From Odiellus spinosus (taxonomy: Eukaryota; Arthropoda; Arachnida; Opiliones; Phalangiidae), in assembly GCA_963920705.1 (NCBI GenBank), contig CAWUCO010000090.1, positions 496,001-560,000 on the forward strand: a DNA stretch of 64,000 bases, given 5' to 3'. The position numbers and the translations under genes were made by a program. Under the pieces are notes generated by a model that saw only the letters and a list, made by a program, of their open reading frames with translations, had not been told where the DNA came from and made no database searches. The stretch's first letter is position 1. Each line of letters begins with the position of its first letter. Shown in pieces: positions 63,301 through 64,000 of this stretch.

Positions 63301-64000
63301 TTTGAAAATCTGAAATTTGACTATTTTGATATTGTATGATTTCTTGAATTGGCCATATTTTTCTTGTTTTTAAACGGATTTTCCAAAACTCTTGTTTTTT
63401 AGATAGAGCAATATTTGCTCTTTCGAGTGGTCTTAATTTTGTCTAAATCGCTTAAAAATCAAAAGTTTTGTGTCCATTTGAATCCAATAATCTTGGATTT
63501 TTAAGCGTTTTTGCTTAATTTTAACCAATTTTATATTTGTCACAATTTTGCAATTTAGACAAAAACAAAGTCATTCGAAAGAGCAATTAATGGACAGTCT
63601 TAATAATAAGAGTTTTCAAAAATCCGTTGAAAAACAAGAAAAATATGGCCAATTCAAAAAACATCTAATATCAAAAAGCGAATTTTGAAAATCTGAAATT
63701 TGACTATTTTGATATTCTATGATTTCTTGAATTGTCCACATTTTTCTTGTTTTTCAACGGATTTTTGAAAACTCTTATTATTTAGACTGTCCATTAATTG
63801 CTCTTTCGAATGACTTTGGTTTTGTCTAAATTGCAAAATTGTGACAAATATAAAATTGGTTAAAATTAAGCAAAAACGCTTAAAAATCCAAGATTATTGG
63901 ATTCAAATGGACACAAAACTTTTGAATTTTAAGCGATTTAGACAAAATTATGACCACTCGAAAGAGCAAATATTGGTCTATCTAAAAAACAAGAGTTTTG
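60355..64000. repeat. Satellite units 159-168, last unit cut by window end
   Basis: Unit starts and signs: 60355 ++, 60738 --, 61121 -+, 61504 +-, 61887 ++, 62270 --, 62653 +-, 63036 -+, 63419 -+, 63802 + (B cut at 64000). Units 63036 onward copy the region from 59206: CTTTCCAGTGG, ACATTGAAAAT and TTTTTAAACGG recur at +3830 (10 units), but AAAATTATGACCACTC recurs at +3447 (9 units), so one 383-bp unit is absent from the later copy. The array continues past the window end. Confidence 0.88.

Larger units (their letters stand above)
1..64000. repeat. 383-bp two-module satellite array, 168 units, whole window
   Basis: Every position belongs to a tandem array of 383-bp units, each a 164-bp module A followed by a 219-bp module B. 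I located the TCTTTCG-like start of all 168 A modules; net drift over the window is only -160 bp, of which 151 bp are two deletions. Both modules appear in both orientations, so a plain tandem-repeat finder would see a mixture of direct and inverted copies. No transposon, microsatellite tract or unique sequence interrupts the array. Uninterrupted AT-rich satellites of this size are typical of eukaryotic heterochromatin, often centromeric; that location is an inference. Coding content: none that I can support. Confidence 0.97.

Noticed and set aside
1-64000. CRISPR array
   Set aside because: Units are 383 bp and homologous along their whole length; there are no short identical repeats separated by unique spacers.
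1-64000. Bacterial-type invertible phase-variation locus with a site-specific recombinase
   Set aside because: No recombinase gene or promoter is present and the repeat number is far beyond such systems; inversion by homology between arms explains the data without an enzyme-specific site.
1-64000. Ribosomal, tRNA or histone repeat spacer
   Set aside because: No rRNA, tRNA or histone coding segment occurs in any unit.

Overview
The whole 64 kb window is one uninterrupted, AT-rich satellite DNA array (about 26-27% G+C where I counted 360 bases). I see no protein gene, RNA gene, transposon body or unique sequence. This points to a eukaryotic chromosome, most likely heterochromatin such as a centromeric or pericentromeric block. 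The species cannot be decided from sequence alone. Dyad-symmetric satellites are known, for example, in tenebrionid beetles, but I see no specific match.

The repeat unit is 383 bp and is built from two modules that alternate without exception: module A (164 bp, from TCTTTCGA to TCGAAAGA) and module B (219 bp). Both have imperfect terminal inverted arms, and both occur in either orientation. I call A '+' when it reads n-end (GAATGACTTTGGTTTTGTC) to r-end (GACAAAATTAAGACCACTC). I call B '+' when it reads p-end (ACATGGAAAATATGGAC, AAACATCTAATATC) to q-end (GATATTCTATGATTTC, GGCCATATTTTTCTTG). Each unit is written as two signs, A then B. I read 168 A modules (90 plus, 78 minus) and 167 complete B modules (75 plus, 92 minus). 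The A and B signs look independent (++ 40, +- 49, -+ 35, -- 43). The register hardly moves: 144 of the 167 start-to-start distances are exactly 383, 21 are off by 1 or 2, and two units carry deletions (about 60 bp at 39.91 kb and 91 bp at 41.40 kb).

On top of this sits a patchwork of higher-order duplications at near-multiples of 383. They include 3-unit repeats at 2.3-5.0, 9.6-11.9, 14.2-16.1 and 43.5-45.8 kb; a strictly alternating +-/-+ tract at 18.8-23.0 kb; 2-unit repeats at 23.0-24.5 and 55.8-57.3 kb; and an 11-unit repeat linking 53.1-56.1 with 57.3-60.4 kb. A nearly identical block of about 3 kb is shared by 9.6-12.6 and 50.0-53.1 kb, 40,439 bp apart.

Read together, the array behaves as a satellite with two independent flip modules per unit. 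The invariant 14-mer ATCCGTTGAAAAAC and its reverse complement flank every B core and are the likely exchange zone. Orientation calls and counts come from manual reading and should be recomputed.
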